A stretch of 20,004 bases of DNA, taken from assembly GCA_034698045.1 (NCBI GenBank), contig JAQGAU010001305.1, forward strand, positions 1 through 20,004. Direction: 5' to 3'. A program made the position numbers and the translations under genes. The stretch's first letter is position 1; every line of letters starts with the position of its first letter. Of the stretch, positions 9,601 through 20,004 are shown piece by piece. The notes under the pieces were generated by a model, which saw only the letters and a program-made list of their open reading frames with translations, did not search any database and had not been told where the DNA came from. This stretch comes from Paramacrobiotus richtersi. Its lineage: Eukaryota > Tardigrada > Eutardigrada > Parachela > Macrobiotidae.

Positions 9601-12528
9601 CAATCCAGGGATTTGCTTATAGCTAGATTCCCGTACTTTTGGGCAGTGGTAATGGCTACGTTGATGGCGTCAAACGACAGGGCATCCGCTGTCTAGATCA
9701 AAAAAGTAATTACTTTATCGTTTGAATCAGCTGTGGCCTTCAGCAATTATCTGGGGAACATCCACAAAATTAATAATTTTTTTAAATGTGCTCGCCGAAA
9801 CAATTCAGCCGTTGCCTCGTACCGTCACTACCGTGTTTATTTGGTTGCTAGCGCTCTCAGCTGTCCGGTTAACGGGGAGCATGGAAAGGGCGGTAAAACT
9901 GCTGGAGGTCAAACGAAGCAGTTCGAAGTCGGACCCTTCAAAATCCTGACAATACAAACGGAACCAAAGTTAGAATCTGAACTGCTTCAGAGTGCACAGG
10001 ATCAAATGCGCACCAGCGAAGCCAGGAAGAAATGAAACTGCCGTTCGCGCACGGTATCGTTGGCCAGCAACAAGGACACCATGCTGCGGGAGAGGTCACT
10101 GGGCATATCCAGAATGATCTTCCATTCGCGGGCGGAAGACCGCAGCACCGTGGCGGTCATGTAGTCCACGGCTTCCATGGCAGTGTGCATTTGGAAGAAG
10201 GTCACGAAGATGCGGTTCGGGACGAAGTGTTTGCGGAGGAAGTCGCTGTATGTTTCCCATGCTCGATCGCCTTCTGCGAAGAGAAGAGGTTTGAAAAACA
10301 GGTTATGTAGTTAGCAGCAGCATAAGTAATACGCGAGTGGTACGAGAAAACGAACCTTCTGGTGTTACACTTCAATACTAAAATCTTCAAATATGTAAAC
10401 CATGCCACGTGTAGGTAAGAAACCATACGAAGTTATTAAGCGCGGTTACAATAATTTGCAGTCAAAATAAAACGCGTTTCAAAAAAGTAATTACATACTA
10501 ATCTAGGATTGTATAATTTGTATCTAAACGTAAATCGCTGTCAAATCTGTTTGCAACCTGGAACCATAAAGATGATAGCATTTCCGGAAGGCGTGTCTAT
10601 AGTTCCACAGTACATAGCCTACCTTCATAACAGAATTTGTACCAGCTGGATCAATTTAATACTAGGAAAGTGCACTCGCTGATTGCGGGCACTGAATGAC
10701 CGAAGCGAGAGAAGTCCGGGCATACAATCATGTACATGAGAGATAACATGAGATAAAAACGTGTATATACCGATCTCGTGAAGAAAAATTTTTTTTTCGA
10801 ATTTTTACCACCACAATTCGACGACAGCAGCATGATATTTTTTTTTAGATCAGTGGGCATGCCCCCTATTTCACAGCAAATAGGTTGTTTTGTTTACGAA
10901 TCCACCACGAAAAGGTTTTTGACTATTAATTCTAGCGGATGTGTGTGGTGGTTATGGCCGGTGGGCAGCTGCGAAAAATATTTTTTTAAACTCTGAAAAT
11001 AAATATTTGAAAAACAGCTTACGTCCCGTGAAAAGCAATTTCGCTGACTTTCGAAAACTCAGATAATCTCCTCAATCCATACTGTAGACCTAAACAGTAA
11101 GTTCGGTCATTAACTGACCCGAAGACAGCAAAGCTCGCTTCCCCAACACTTGCTTTCGAGTAAAACGCGTTTGATGCTTTTCAAACACAATTACGGCACA
11201 TTTGCTCAATTGTTCTGAGTTTGATTGTGACTTAACAAGTATAATTAAAGAAATATGATATTGAACAAATGATTATAAACAAAAAATATAATATTAAAAT
11301 GTACAAAAACAATACGTTTAAATCCGTAAATAAATAACGAACTGAAATGAAAAATAAATTTTAATAAGCAAAAATAGATAAATAAGTAATGCAGTAAATT
11401 GAATAAATAATAATAATAATATTGTATTACATTATTATTAATAAACAGAAAATAAAAAAATAATAATAATAGTGACCGAATGACAGACACACATCGAAAC
11501 CAATTTGAGTTGAGTATAGAGGACCTTCGCTCCGCTTCGGTCGATCATACAGACCACTTATACTCGTAAGTCCATGCTTCTCGCCAATATGCAGTACCAT
11601 ACTATATTCGTGGAAAGCGCTTTCGCAGAAAGCGACTTACTGGTGTTGGAGTTAGTGACATAGAAGGCTTCTGTCCAGTTGTAGACCCTGGTAATCATAT
11701 CCATAACGGCGCTCAGCGTTTCCGGTTGGACATTGAAATGGTACGGAATCACGGGAGAATCGGACTTGGTTTCGAGGAAGATATGATGACCATATGCCGA
11801 GGCAATCACCGCCGGGACATGCAGGGCTTGTGTGTACCAGCATAGCTGATTGGCGCTTAACGAGTCCGACAAGCCAACCATAATCCATGTTCCGTTCTTT
11901 ACCGCTCGACACACTACCAAAAACCATAAAATAATGATACTGGTAGTATAAATCCAAATAATTCATTGCACAATACATAGCTGCTGTTTATCCAGCTGAC
12001 GTTCGAGACAAGGCTTCGAAAGCATTACGAGATTAGAATTGTAGGCTGTAATCACAATGTAATCCCTATCAAAGCGGTTTAGCAAGTATGTACTGAAGCA
12101 ACATCATTTCAAATCAAGTGTTTTTATTTTAACGCACCCAGCGCTTTGATTACGCTCCAACCCAACCAGCCGAATTTCAACAGTTTACAAATCGAAACCA
12201 TATCGAAATCATTGCGAAATATAAATAGCAACGTACTCACCGGTGTTGGCATTAAAAAAGAGATCAGTATCCGAGAACTGGTTGACACCAATGGACAAGC
12301 CATTGCCCACTGTCGTGTTGGGAGGTTTTGGCAAATAAGATTCCACTCGAGCCAAATCGGATTTCTCGGCGAAAATATCTACAGTTTTCGCAGGTTAACA
12401 ATGTATGGAATCTCATAATAACAATGGTAAACGTTTCACATATTACGCGGCTTACTGATGCGTTGTCCACAGCCACTCCGAAAACAACCCAACCAAACGA
12501 CCAAAAGGATGAACGACCGGAATTTCAT
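6614..12528 (-). CDS. Receptor B: complete ionotropic glutamate receptor subunit, about 886 aa
   Basis: Exons: 12528-12456 (signal peptide, MKFRSFILLVVWLGCF), 12378-12241, 11913-11641, 10273-10014, 9945-9823 (9832 is an alternative donor), 9692-9540, 9477-9370 (N-terminal domain to about residue 376), 9304-9215, 9141-8899, 8684-8370 (S1; M1 about 542-561), 8309-8180 (pore LLQQGPNIEPKS and M3 about 611-635), 7913-7476 (AYTANLAAFLTVNRM junction, then S2), 7257-7217, 7148-7008 (M4 about 809-831), 6748-6614 (tail, TAA stop at 6616-6614). Every join is in phase and no stop is met, so this copy looks functional. Length is normal for kainate/AMPA subunits (about 850-950 aa). The two S2 cysteines (KPCDT and DECRA) match the family disulfide. 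The extracellular half is rich in N-glycosylation sequons (NTT, NGT, NWT, NTS, NRT, NST, NIT, NYT, NSS). The pore Q suggests calcium permeability by analogy with unedited kainate/AMPA channels. The tail is short, basic and unlike known tails. Confidence 0.92.
10274..11640 (-). other. Long third intron of receptor B
   Basis: The donor is the GTAAGT next to 11641 and the acceptor is the cag next to 10273, between ATD exons ending NSNT and beginning GDRAWETY. At 1367 bases it is far longer than the same intron in A (55 bases) and C (81 bases). It contains an AT-rich low-complexity block near its 5' end and several A/T runs around 10780-11000. I find no inserted coding sequence. Confidence 0.75.
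11225..11475. repeat. AT-rich low-complexity stretch with TAA runs
   Basis: Almost entirely A and T, with short (TAA)n runs near 11407-11422 and 11460-11470, inside the third intron of receptor B. The long hydrophobic minus-strand open frame across it is a composition artefact. Confidence 0.85.
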
Positions 12529-14586
12529 GATGATAAATCCATAATCCCATATAAACAATGGCGCTTCCGAAGATGTTGAATATTTACTAAAACGACTAGA
12601 AAATTTAATGGTATTCACGCGGTAAAGGCAGCGATACGCATTTGTACACAATATATGCCTGAAGCAAGATATGCTATTACTTCAGCAAGGAAAACAGCAT
12701 ATTGCAAATAGGAAACACTGCAGCATGATCGCAGCGCCGAGCAATTCTTGCAACCACCGGTTTTTTTATTGGTGCTGCAGATAAGTATGCACGGCAGTAC
12801 GGGTTGCGATGCATTCCACGAAAAAACTGTAAGACATATAAACAATCACTGAAGATCAATTAGTGGATGATAATCAGCAGCAATTAGTCAGTTATGTTGG
12901 CAAATTCCGCTAGAATGTGATTATATCGTTATAACGCGTTCTCAAGTCAATGTTACTTTGGTGGCAGTGAATTTCCATCGGAAATACGCCTGTCTTACAA
13001 CTGTTAGCCGAGTACAGATATGTAAATAGCACACATCTGTTTGATATTTCAACCGGAAGTAAGAGAAAGCTATGCTAATCAGTACTCTGTAAATGGCTCA
13101 CAAGCAAAATATGTCCCAGAAACCATACTCTTCTCGTTCATCAGCCAGTCACTTTTGAATTTCATGAAATTTATTAATCATTTGGCTTATACTTTCACTA
13201 ACTGTACTCGTTGTGCTCAGATCATATCTCATAAATGTAGGTTTATTCGGCTATAGCCCGGTTGTACTGTGTTACAAGAGAAAAGCAGTTTACACAAAGA
13301 ATTTGTCCCAGTTAGAGCGAGAAGGGACAGTGGCTAAAATTAAACTAACGTTACCGCGCATGATTTCCAAACTTAAACGCATGATTTCTCATGAATACTC
13401 TAGCTATGTACAGTCTGGGCACCATGCGGTCAGGTACAATTTCTCGTTAACAATCCACTTCGTGACTAAAACTACCATAGGACAACAGCGTCCACACATG
13501 CGTTGTTGTATGGAAAAATGACTTATGAAAGAGGATACATCGTCAATAGCCTTTGGTCACCCAACTACCTTTATTTCGGACAGCAGTTGCATACATCAGG
13601 TACGTGATCGTTGATTATACATTGATTCCTAACTATACAGGTGCAGTTCGGGTTCATCTTTGTATGGTACGCAACCACCTAAAGCACGTGCTGCCAGCAG
13701 GAACCGAGGTTAGGTTGTAAACATCGTTGTAGATTCCTGAACTATGTATTCTCTTAATCCTAAATCTCTTAACATGGAAACTTTGACTTGGACAAGTAGT
13801 GCCGTACATTTGATTACAGGTGCAAGAACACAGTGCACGTTAGAACGTGAAGCAAGGAAAGCTGTTTGAAGGATATCATTAAGAGTTGCCTAGGGACTGT
13901 TCGGTGGAGATGATCACTGTACGTACAAAGATGCACTAGATAAAGGTTAATTAAGCAGTTCATGATCAAATACTGTTTGTATACTGCCCGTAGGCTAAAT
14001 GAACGCCTGCATGGTTATTCGATGGAGGAAACTATAGCTTACCATGTACTAATTAATACAGTAGTTAGCGGTCTATACTGGCTGCGCTTAAAATCCATAG
14101 CATTTTTCTGAAAAGAGAACGACTTTTCGCGAGTTTGTCAGCAAACTCTGCTCGAGTTTTGAGAACTCATCGGCTATGACATCGTGACAGTTCACCGGTT
14201 TGTTGTGTGAGGCGCAATACAGTGTCTCCTGTTGTTTTGGAAACCTTGTGATGAAATGCGGGGAAGTTACACGGAAAGATGCTCGATGATGGCTTATCAG
14301 ATACAAATTTGCTGATCTACTTTCGAGCTGTCATTGATAATGTTTGGACACAAAGTGACTTGATTTGCTTTTATTGACTATACAACAGCACGCTACATTT
14401 TGCCACAAAGAGCAGGAAACCGCAAATGCCTTGCGGCAGGTTGATGCACTAATTATGACTTCCCCTTGCCATTCAGTTTTCTTGTTGGTTATTGACGAAC
14501 GAACGAACCGGTGGAGTAACATATAACCTGCGTAAATCGTGTCAAGTTGAATATATTTGTTATAGCATCGTAACCCTCATAGTATT
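12529..14586. other. Divergent intergenic spacer between the 5' ends of receptors B and C
   Basis: B reads leftward and C rightward, so this 2 kb stretch must hold both promoters. About 13800-14586 is the duplicated C/A flank. From 12529 to 13800 I see no exon, repeat or element I can name; open frames at 13041-13256 and 13213-13521 lack any recognisable protein features. Confidence 0.6.
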
Positions 14587-16587
14587 ATGTGCTCGAGTCA
14601 TCGGGCGTATTTTTTGTTGACCTTGACATATTTGTGTGTTCTACTGTCGATAACACTTGGCCAACAACGAATCGGTGAGTATCTATCGACTATCATACCG
14701 ATTCGCAAAAAAAGACCGCTTTTCTGCTTGTTTGCAGCCGTATTTACTGGAGATGACGACGAAGAAGCGGAAAGGATTGTGGATGCTCTACTCGCGCAGA
14801 ATGTGACGCAGTACTTGTCATTTGTGAGATTATCGGCGCACGATCCGGTGTACAATGCCAACAAGAGTAAGGAATTCTTTTCAGTTTGAACTTTGTTGAT
14901 TCTGTAAAACTGTAGTTTACACGCTAATCGACTGAAAGCTTTGTTGATTAACCATACACTTCGAACAGATACATTTATGATTGATTATCCGTCAGTTTGT
15001 AGTGCTATGCGCAACGGGACATGGGTCATGGTAGCCCTATGCAATCCGGACGTAGCAGCCCAACTGCAATGGTACAGCCAAGCGTTGCATGTCCCCTTGG
15101 TGATGATGTCGCCGCACTACAGAAACGTCGAGTTGGCTTACGCCGAGGGCAGACAGCGAGCAATAAAACAGCCTTATCAGTTGAACATGCGGCCACCCAC
15201 AATGCGGGCCGTCCTGGATCTCGTTACCAAAAAATACCAGTGGAACACGGCACTCTACGTTACCGATACCCACAAGAGTGAGTTCTAGTGTTCTCAAAGG
15301 TGTCATCAATCGGTACCAAATGCAAAAACTTGCCTTGCCCATAAACGCTGATTTGTAGAACTGGATGAAGCACTGAACCTGCACTACACGCACACCAAGA
15401 ACAGACACACCCGAAATTTGTATATGACCTTTTATCTGGCTCGTAATGAGGACAGAACGGTGGACTATCTCGTCAATACGGTCCTGCATGAACCGACTCG
15501 GGAATGGCACGTAATTTTGGATACTTCTTCTACAATTGCAAACAAAGTTATTAGCCGGCTGTTAAGCAACGATCTCACTCGGGAGCGCAAGTTTCATTTC
15601 ATTCTGGCCTCATTGGTAATGACTGATCAAATCATTGTGTTCTTCGAAAAACCAACATCTCAACATCCGGGCACCTTCACGCTTGACCAAGGACACTTTG
15701 ATTTTACTGATAACTAACATATATATGACCAAACATAACGTTATCATCAAGTAATAAACATAACGAAGGAGTTCTATCTTTCACAGGACTTCCAAGCTAC
15801 CAGCTTTGCCCTTCTGAAGTATACCGCTGACAGTATGACCTGCTTGACCTTAATCGATCGCAACGACACCGTATATAATCAGAGTCTTCTGGATCTTAAC
15901 CCCTCTGATGAAGACTCGGTAGGGTGCTACCGTTGTACGAAGTCACCGTCTTAAAAACTACAGTGTGTACTCGTCCTTCGCAGTCGTTGCACGCATTAGC
16001 CATCGACTCGGTTCAATATGCGATAGAGGCTGTACGAACCATCTCAGCAGATCCCGATCCGCCGTCCATTCAATCGCTGGACTGCACAGCGTACCCGTAC
16101 GATAAGTGGCACGACGGAGACCGAATGCTTGCCGCCTTTCGAAAGGTAGGACCAATGAGAATTGTTTGAAGCGACAGTATGCTGACAATTATATTGTGGG
16201 CATTGGTGCAAATGTACAACAGTTTCAGATAATTTGTTTGATTTCCTGTTTTCTTTTCCTTTCCTTTGGATTTGTAAAGGCCAGAAAGGTCATTATATTA
16301 GAAATTCATGCCCAAATGTAGACATTGGGCTCTTTTTGTGGGTGATCGCCTTGTAGGAAAATTATCTGTTAAGTGAACTCTATTATAGCGTACAATCGTG
16401 TTTAGCGACTGCACCGTACACATTTCCAAGCTGCTGTTGTAGACTAAGTTTGACTACATGACCGGACCAGTGCAGTTTGATCAAATTGGAGCACGAAGGA
16501 ACTACGAGCTAAATATCGTGGAAAGCCTCGATGGGGGCCAACTAAGCCAAGTGAGGATTAGGCTACATTAGGCGAATCACTTCAAAA

Positions 16588-16675
16588 ATAACCCGGTCAG
16601 AAATTGTCATTATAACCCATTGTAATAATTGTCACGTCATAATATAATAATTGTCATCATAACCCGGTCATTGTG
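16588..16675. repeat. Short imperfect repeats in intron 7 of receptor C
   Basis: The word ataacccggtca occurs at about 16588 and 16659, and variants of aataattgtca recur between them, so a unit of roughly 30-40 bases has been partly duplicated. It lies between exons 16443-16550 and 16917-17012. Function unknown. Confidence 0.6.
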
Positions 16676-17404
16676 AAATTACTTTCACGAAAACGTGTGC
16701 CTTTTTATTGAGACAAGTTAGGAACCTTTCAGATCATTGAAAACTGTTACTGTATCTGTATGTACTGTACACTGGATTCTTAAACCCATTTTTACGCTTT
16801 CTTTGCCTTTTTTCGCTGTTGCGCAAGAATCAGTAATGTGCGCACCAACGAGGGGAAAAATGTAATTTTCTTCTTATCTCCTAAGAGATGCTAGAAACGT
16901 ATGCCGGTGTTTGTAGATTGGAACCTGGAACGATTCCAGATCACCTGAACTATTAATTACTAAAGATCCTAAAGATCAGAACAATAAAACGTTGGGAGTC
17001 GTGGGATTTTTAGTAAGTTATCGAACATTAGTTCTGAGCCTTTGGAATGGCATCTTTCTAAAGCTGTGCTTTTCCTTAGACTGATCAGTTTTCAAACTGT
17101 ATCCCATGCGCGGAGTACGGTAACACTTTGCAACGACCGGTTAGAGAATCGGAGATTTCCACTTTACAAGCTATCATTGGCAATGATTTCAACATCTCCG
17201 CTGGGTGGTGTTATGAAGGATACAATGTGGATTTGCTGAATGAACTGTCCAAAGTCACCGGATATCAGTATAATTTTCATTTATCAAAAAACAACGACTA
17301 TGGATGGAAGCTTAACAACGGCAGCTGGACCGGTGGCATTGGGGAAATTACCAGAAATGTATGTATTCAGAAATTAATCAGCATTTGTCGACACTGCATT
17401 TGTC

Positions 17405-17426
17405 AGAGAGAGAGAGAGAGAGAGAG
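17405..17426. repeat. (AG)11 microsatellite
   Basis: Eleven perfect AG units, inside intron 9 of receptor C (17359-17720). No equivalent is seen in the matching intron of receptor A. Confidence 0.95.
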
Positions 17427-17879
17427 GTTCAGCAAACATGTTAGTTAGAAATACCAGGAAAAGCAACTCCACGGAGGGCCCACGGATCTCTGTTTCGAAG
17501 TGGTCAAATTAACTGACAGTGATGTTTGCAACATCGGGCTACGATGCACGGTTTTTTAATTCTGCATTGGCATGATTATCTTGATGCAGTACAGCTTATT
17601 GTGCATGTACCAAAACCACATACAGACATACTTCCACCGGGCTAAAGTACTTCCAGTTTGTTACGTCGTTTTTTCGCGAACTGAGCTTCGAGCCGTAGTT
17701 CGATTGCAACGTTTCCACAGGAAGCTGATCTGACTGTCGGCGATGTGACCATCATTTCCGCACGAGAAGCCGTCGTGGATTTCACCATGCCTTTTATGAC
17801 TGATGCTTACTTAGTCATGATCAAGCGGGATGTTGGCAAAAGAGCCCCACGGTTGTTTAGTTTTCTGGACCCTTTCTCT

Positions 17880-17882
17880 TGA
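17880..17882 (+). other. In-frame TGA stop in receptor C before M1
   Basis: Exon 17721-18038 is 318 bases in both A and C. The frame reads FSFLDPFS, then TGA, then QLWLSLWLALM; receptor A reads FSFLDPFSWTLWLSIGLALM at the same place, so the change is TGG to TGA. It stops translation 53 codons into the exon, ahead of the whole channel domain. Confidence 0.9.
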
Positions 17883-18424
17883 CAGTTGTGGCTGTCCCTC
17901 TGGCTGGCTTTAATGGTGACCTTTTTGGTTGTATTTCTTGTGGGAAGAGTTGTTCCTTCAGAGTGGTACCTGTCTAGCCGATGTGATCCAGACGGTGCAA
18001 GCGAATTGGTTAATGACTACACTGCCGAAGAATTGTTGGTATGTACCTGCTCGCGATGGAGATCGTTAGCAAGGATGAGCTTCGGCAATGAATGAGGAAG
18101 AGTCGCATGTTTAAGGGTATCTCCATTCGATAATCATGATTATGCGTGCTTTATTACTTGTGTATTAAATGAGGATTCTACATACTTGCACAGGTGCTGT
18201 TTTTGGTGCCAGTCGCACTAAATAGTTTAGTATGAAGGTACGACCAGCTGAACAATGTTATTGTGCCGACAGATGTTTCAGAAAGCTTCTTTCTGTCTGG
18301 TTGTGAGCGCAGGCGCAGCTTAGACGCTTGCTGTAAAAACTTGAATACATGCACTTCTCATTCATTGCTGAACATAAATTCTGTGCGCCAGCAACGAATG
18401 GACACTCAGGCTTTTGTATTTTAG

Positions 18425-18587
18425 TGGCTGGTTATTACTACACTCCTACAGCAAGGACCAAACATCGCAATCTTGATTCCCTGGATGGGTCTCGAGTAAC
18501 ATGTTTTCCTCTGCAGAGCAGTCGCAACGAAAATTGTATGGTTCGCATGGGCCCTTATCGTTGGAGCAACGTATACCGCCAATCTAG
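18425..18587 (+). other. Degraded pore/M3 segment of receptor C
   Basis: The pore exon starts at 18425 (WLVITTLLQQGPNI). In A it ends 50 bases in, with a phase-2 GT donor; here the matching place (about 18474) has no GT. The only phase-compatible GT before the acceptor (cag at 18514-18516) would leave an intron of about 21 bases, too short to splice. Unspliced reading hits TAA at 18497-18499. The M3 exon (18517-18587) is 71 bases against 80 in A: residues IAVASWFAW have become IVWFAW, an in-frame loss of three codons from the gate helix. Confidence 0.8.
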
Positions 18588-18760
18588 GTTTGGAACTTGC
18601 TGATCTAAAGAAAAGCGGAAGAAAAAGAATTTTTTTGTTTGATCTGTTTTTCAAGAACAGTAAAACATACATTCAAGTCAGATCAGTTAAAAAACCTCTT
18701 GTTCTACACGGCGGAGCATCTTTTGTAGTCTTCTGTCCGGTCACTGTCATTGTTTTCCAG

Positions 18761-18830
18761 CGCCTTCCTTACGGTCACCCGGGTGGACAGCCCTATTGAC
18801 ACCATCGAGGAGTTATCCAAGCAAGTTCAT
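18761..18830 (+). other. Two offsetting deletions at the M3-S2 junction of receptor C
   Basis: Against exon 13 of A and its equivalent in B, one base is missing next to the acceptor (near 18762) and two near 18825. The family signature AFLTVTR followed by IEELSK is therefore readable only in a frame that splicing does not use. The spliced frame returns to sense at FIQYGIDK and stays open to the donor at 19183. The exon is 423 bases, against 438 in B. Confidence 0.78.
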
Positions 18831-20004
18831 ACAGTACGGCATCGACAAACCCACTGGCTTCCACGCATTTTTTCAGCGTATCTTAGCAGCAGATTTGATG
18901 CAGCGGATCGGCTGGATGGCTTCGAGCCCTCAGGATGGAGCGGAACGAGTGCGGAATGGCACATACGCCTACATTGCCCCGCGTAGCTACGTGGATTTTG
19001 TCAATAGCGGACAACCGTGCGATACGCAAACGCTCGGGCTTCCGTTGTTCTATGTTAACTACGCTCTTGCAGTACAACGCGAATCCCCTCTCAGAAGGAT
19101 ACTGTCGGAAGCTATACCACAGCTGAATGAGAACGGGATACTCCGATCACTGGAAGCTAAGTGGTTTACTGGAGAAATAACTGGTGAACTTTTTGCGGAA
19201 ACTTGCAACTTGATGTACATTCAAAAAAGCAACACAACAGCAGAGTCTGCTTTTGTATTACGCCTAGCATGTTTTGCAAGGTTTTCTTCTTTTACAGATG
19301 CGTGTCGCGCGATGAAGGATAAGGAAACCAAAGCGGTAACTTACGCATTTAATGCAAAATTTCAGCTATTAATTCCAAGAATACGTTCTATGCGCTCTCC
19401 TGAGTGCATTTTAGCGAAGTAAAACGGTTACGGACCTATACACGTTCACGGTTTGTGTTAACAGTCAGATAAATTCCAGAAATTCGTTGTGACAGAGTCT
19501 GTACCGAATGAAAGTTGAAGAACTTTCGTTGCAAAACCAACGCTTTGAACCATCATTTAATAAAACATAGATCGCACCTTTTTAGACGATTGTCAAAAAT
19601 ACTACAAAACTTTTATCTACAGGAGCAAAGTGACCTAAGTGCCCTGACCGCCTTCGATATGACTGGACTATTCATCATTTTAGCCGGTGGATTGGTTGCT
19701 TCGTCGGTCGTGGCCATTCTGGAGTATATGTACAAGGAGCGTCATAAGTTCAAAGCCAACAGTGTAAGCGTATTAATTAGCGGTACATACTAGTATTTGT
19801 GTCCGAATTCGTCATGTTCGTTCTGTTAGATTTCCATTGAGAAGATTCTGTTGTTACTGAGGAAAGATGAGGTATTGCCGGAACCGGCACTATCACTGGC
19901 TGTTCGCAGCCACCGGGATGCTGGTGGAATGGGCTGAGAAAACGGTCAAAAAGGGAAGATTCGGTTATGTAAACACTGAACTTTATGATGCTGCTTGTTA
20001 GTCG

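Larger units (their letters stand above)
14587..19937 (+). pseudogene. Receptor C: sister copy of A, broken ionotropic glutamate receptor gene
   Basis: Exon equivalents: 14587-14674 (signal peptide), 14738-14866, 14996-15277, 15359-15615, 15787-15918, 15984-16145, 16443-16550 (N-terminal domain), 16917-17012, 17080-17358, 17721-18038 (S1/M1), 18425 to about 18474 (pore), 18517-18587 (M3), 18761-19183 (S2), 19298-19335, 19623-19763 (M4), 19830-19937 (tail, TGA at 19935-19937). The first nine exons are open and in phase (511 codons) and closely follow receptor A. Lesions: TGA at 17880-17882 where A has Trp; no donor after the pore exon; nine bases missing from M3; a 1-base loss near 18762 and a 2-base loss near 18825, so about 21 codons are out of frame. 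Splice sites around the last three exons remain good, suggesting recent decay. If transcribed, the first 564 codons would give a secreted N-terminal domain plus S1 with no membrane segment. An assembly error cannot be excluded for single-base lesions, but four independent ones are unlikely. Confidence 0.82.
13800..20004 (+). repeat. Right arm of the inverted duplication (receptor C and its 5' flank)
   Basis: This is the partner of the left arm. The upstream blocks sit at nearly the same distance from the start codon in both arms (for example 574-634 bases upstream in A and 566-630 in C), so the flank was copied with the gene and has had few net indels. The far end lies at or beyond the right edge. 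Receptor B and about 8.7 kb of sequence separate the arms. Confidence 0.85.

Noticed and set aside
11245-11490. Hydrophobic Phe/Tyr-rich open frame in the AT-rich block
   Set aside because: It is a translation of low-complexity AT repeats inside an intron, not a protein.
13041-13521. Two overlapping plus-strand open frames upstream of receptor C
   Set aside because: No family likeness or splice pattern and no homologous exon; treated as chance frames in the shared upstream region.
14978-14995. ATG ahead of exon 3 of receptor C as an alternative start
   Set aside because: It lies within the intron just before a good acceptor (cag at 14993-14995), and splicing from exon 2 gives the family sequence NKICSAMRNGTW in phase.
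17880-17882. TGA in receptor C read as selenocysteine or a recoded codon
   Set aside because: The aligned residue is Trp in A, there is no Cys/Sec logic at this site, and further lesions lie downstream; simple nonsense mutation is the better reading.
18349-18603. Plus-strand open frame across the pore/M3 area of C as a separate gene
   Set aside because: It reads the pore exon in the wrong frame; the receptor frame gives WLVITTLLQQGPNI.

Overview
This is animal nuclear DNA, most likely from a protostome invertebrate. It carries a small cluster of ionotropic glutamate receptor (iGluR) genes cut into 15-16 short exons by GT-AG introns, most of them about 50-600 bp. I cannot narrow the species further. 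There are no bacterial-type operons, RNA genes, CRISPR arrays or recognisable transposons.

Layout. (1) Receptor A, minus strand, starts at 4276 and runs off the left edge after the beginning of its S2 exon; all visible exons are open. (2) Spacer 4277-6613. (3) Receptor B, minus strand, 12528 down to 6614, complete and intact, about 886 aa, with a 1.37 kb AT-rich third intron. (4) Spacer 12529-14586. (5) Receptor C, plus strand, 14587-19937, the sister of A. All its exons can be found, but it carries an in-frame TGA just before M1, a 9-bp deletion and a lost splice donor in the M3 region, and two offsetting frame-disrupting deletions at the start of S2. I call it a pseudogene, or a gene now able to make only a soluble N-terminal/S1 protein.

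A and C form the arms of a large inverted duplication around B. Most exon lengths are identical between them, and at least 0.75 kb of upstream DNA is still alignable in inverted orientation. B shares almost every intron position and phase with them but is more divergent. B has one 130-bp pore/M3 exon, where A has two exons of 50 and 80 bp separated by an extra intron.

The three proteins have the kainate/AMPA-type order: signal peptide, N-terminal LIVBP-like domain, S1, M1, re-entrant pore, M3, S2, M4, short tail. The pore has a Q at the Q/R/N position (LLQQG), and A and B keep YTANLAAFLTV. The ligand pocket keeps the S1 arginine and tyrosine but has lost the canonical proline (now Asp) and, in S2, the acidic residue that holds the ligand amino group (Pro in B and C). 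This looks like a lineage-specific clade whose ligand may not be glutamate. Exon assignments were made by eye from reading frame, splice consensus, phase and comparison of the three copies.
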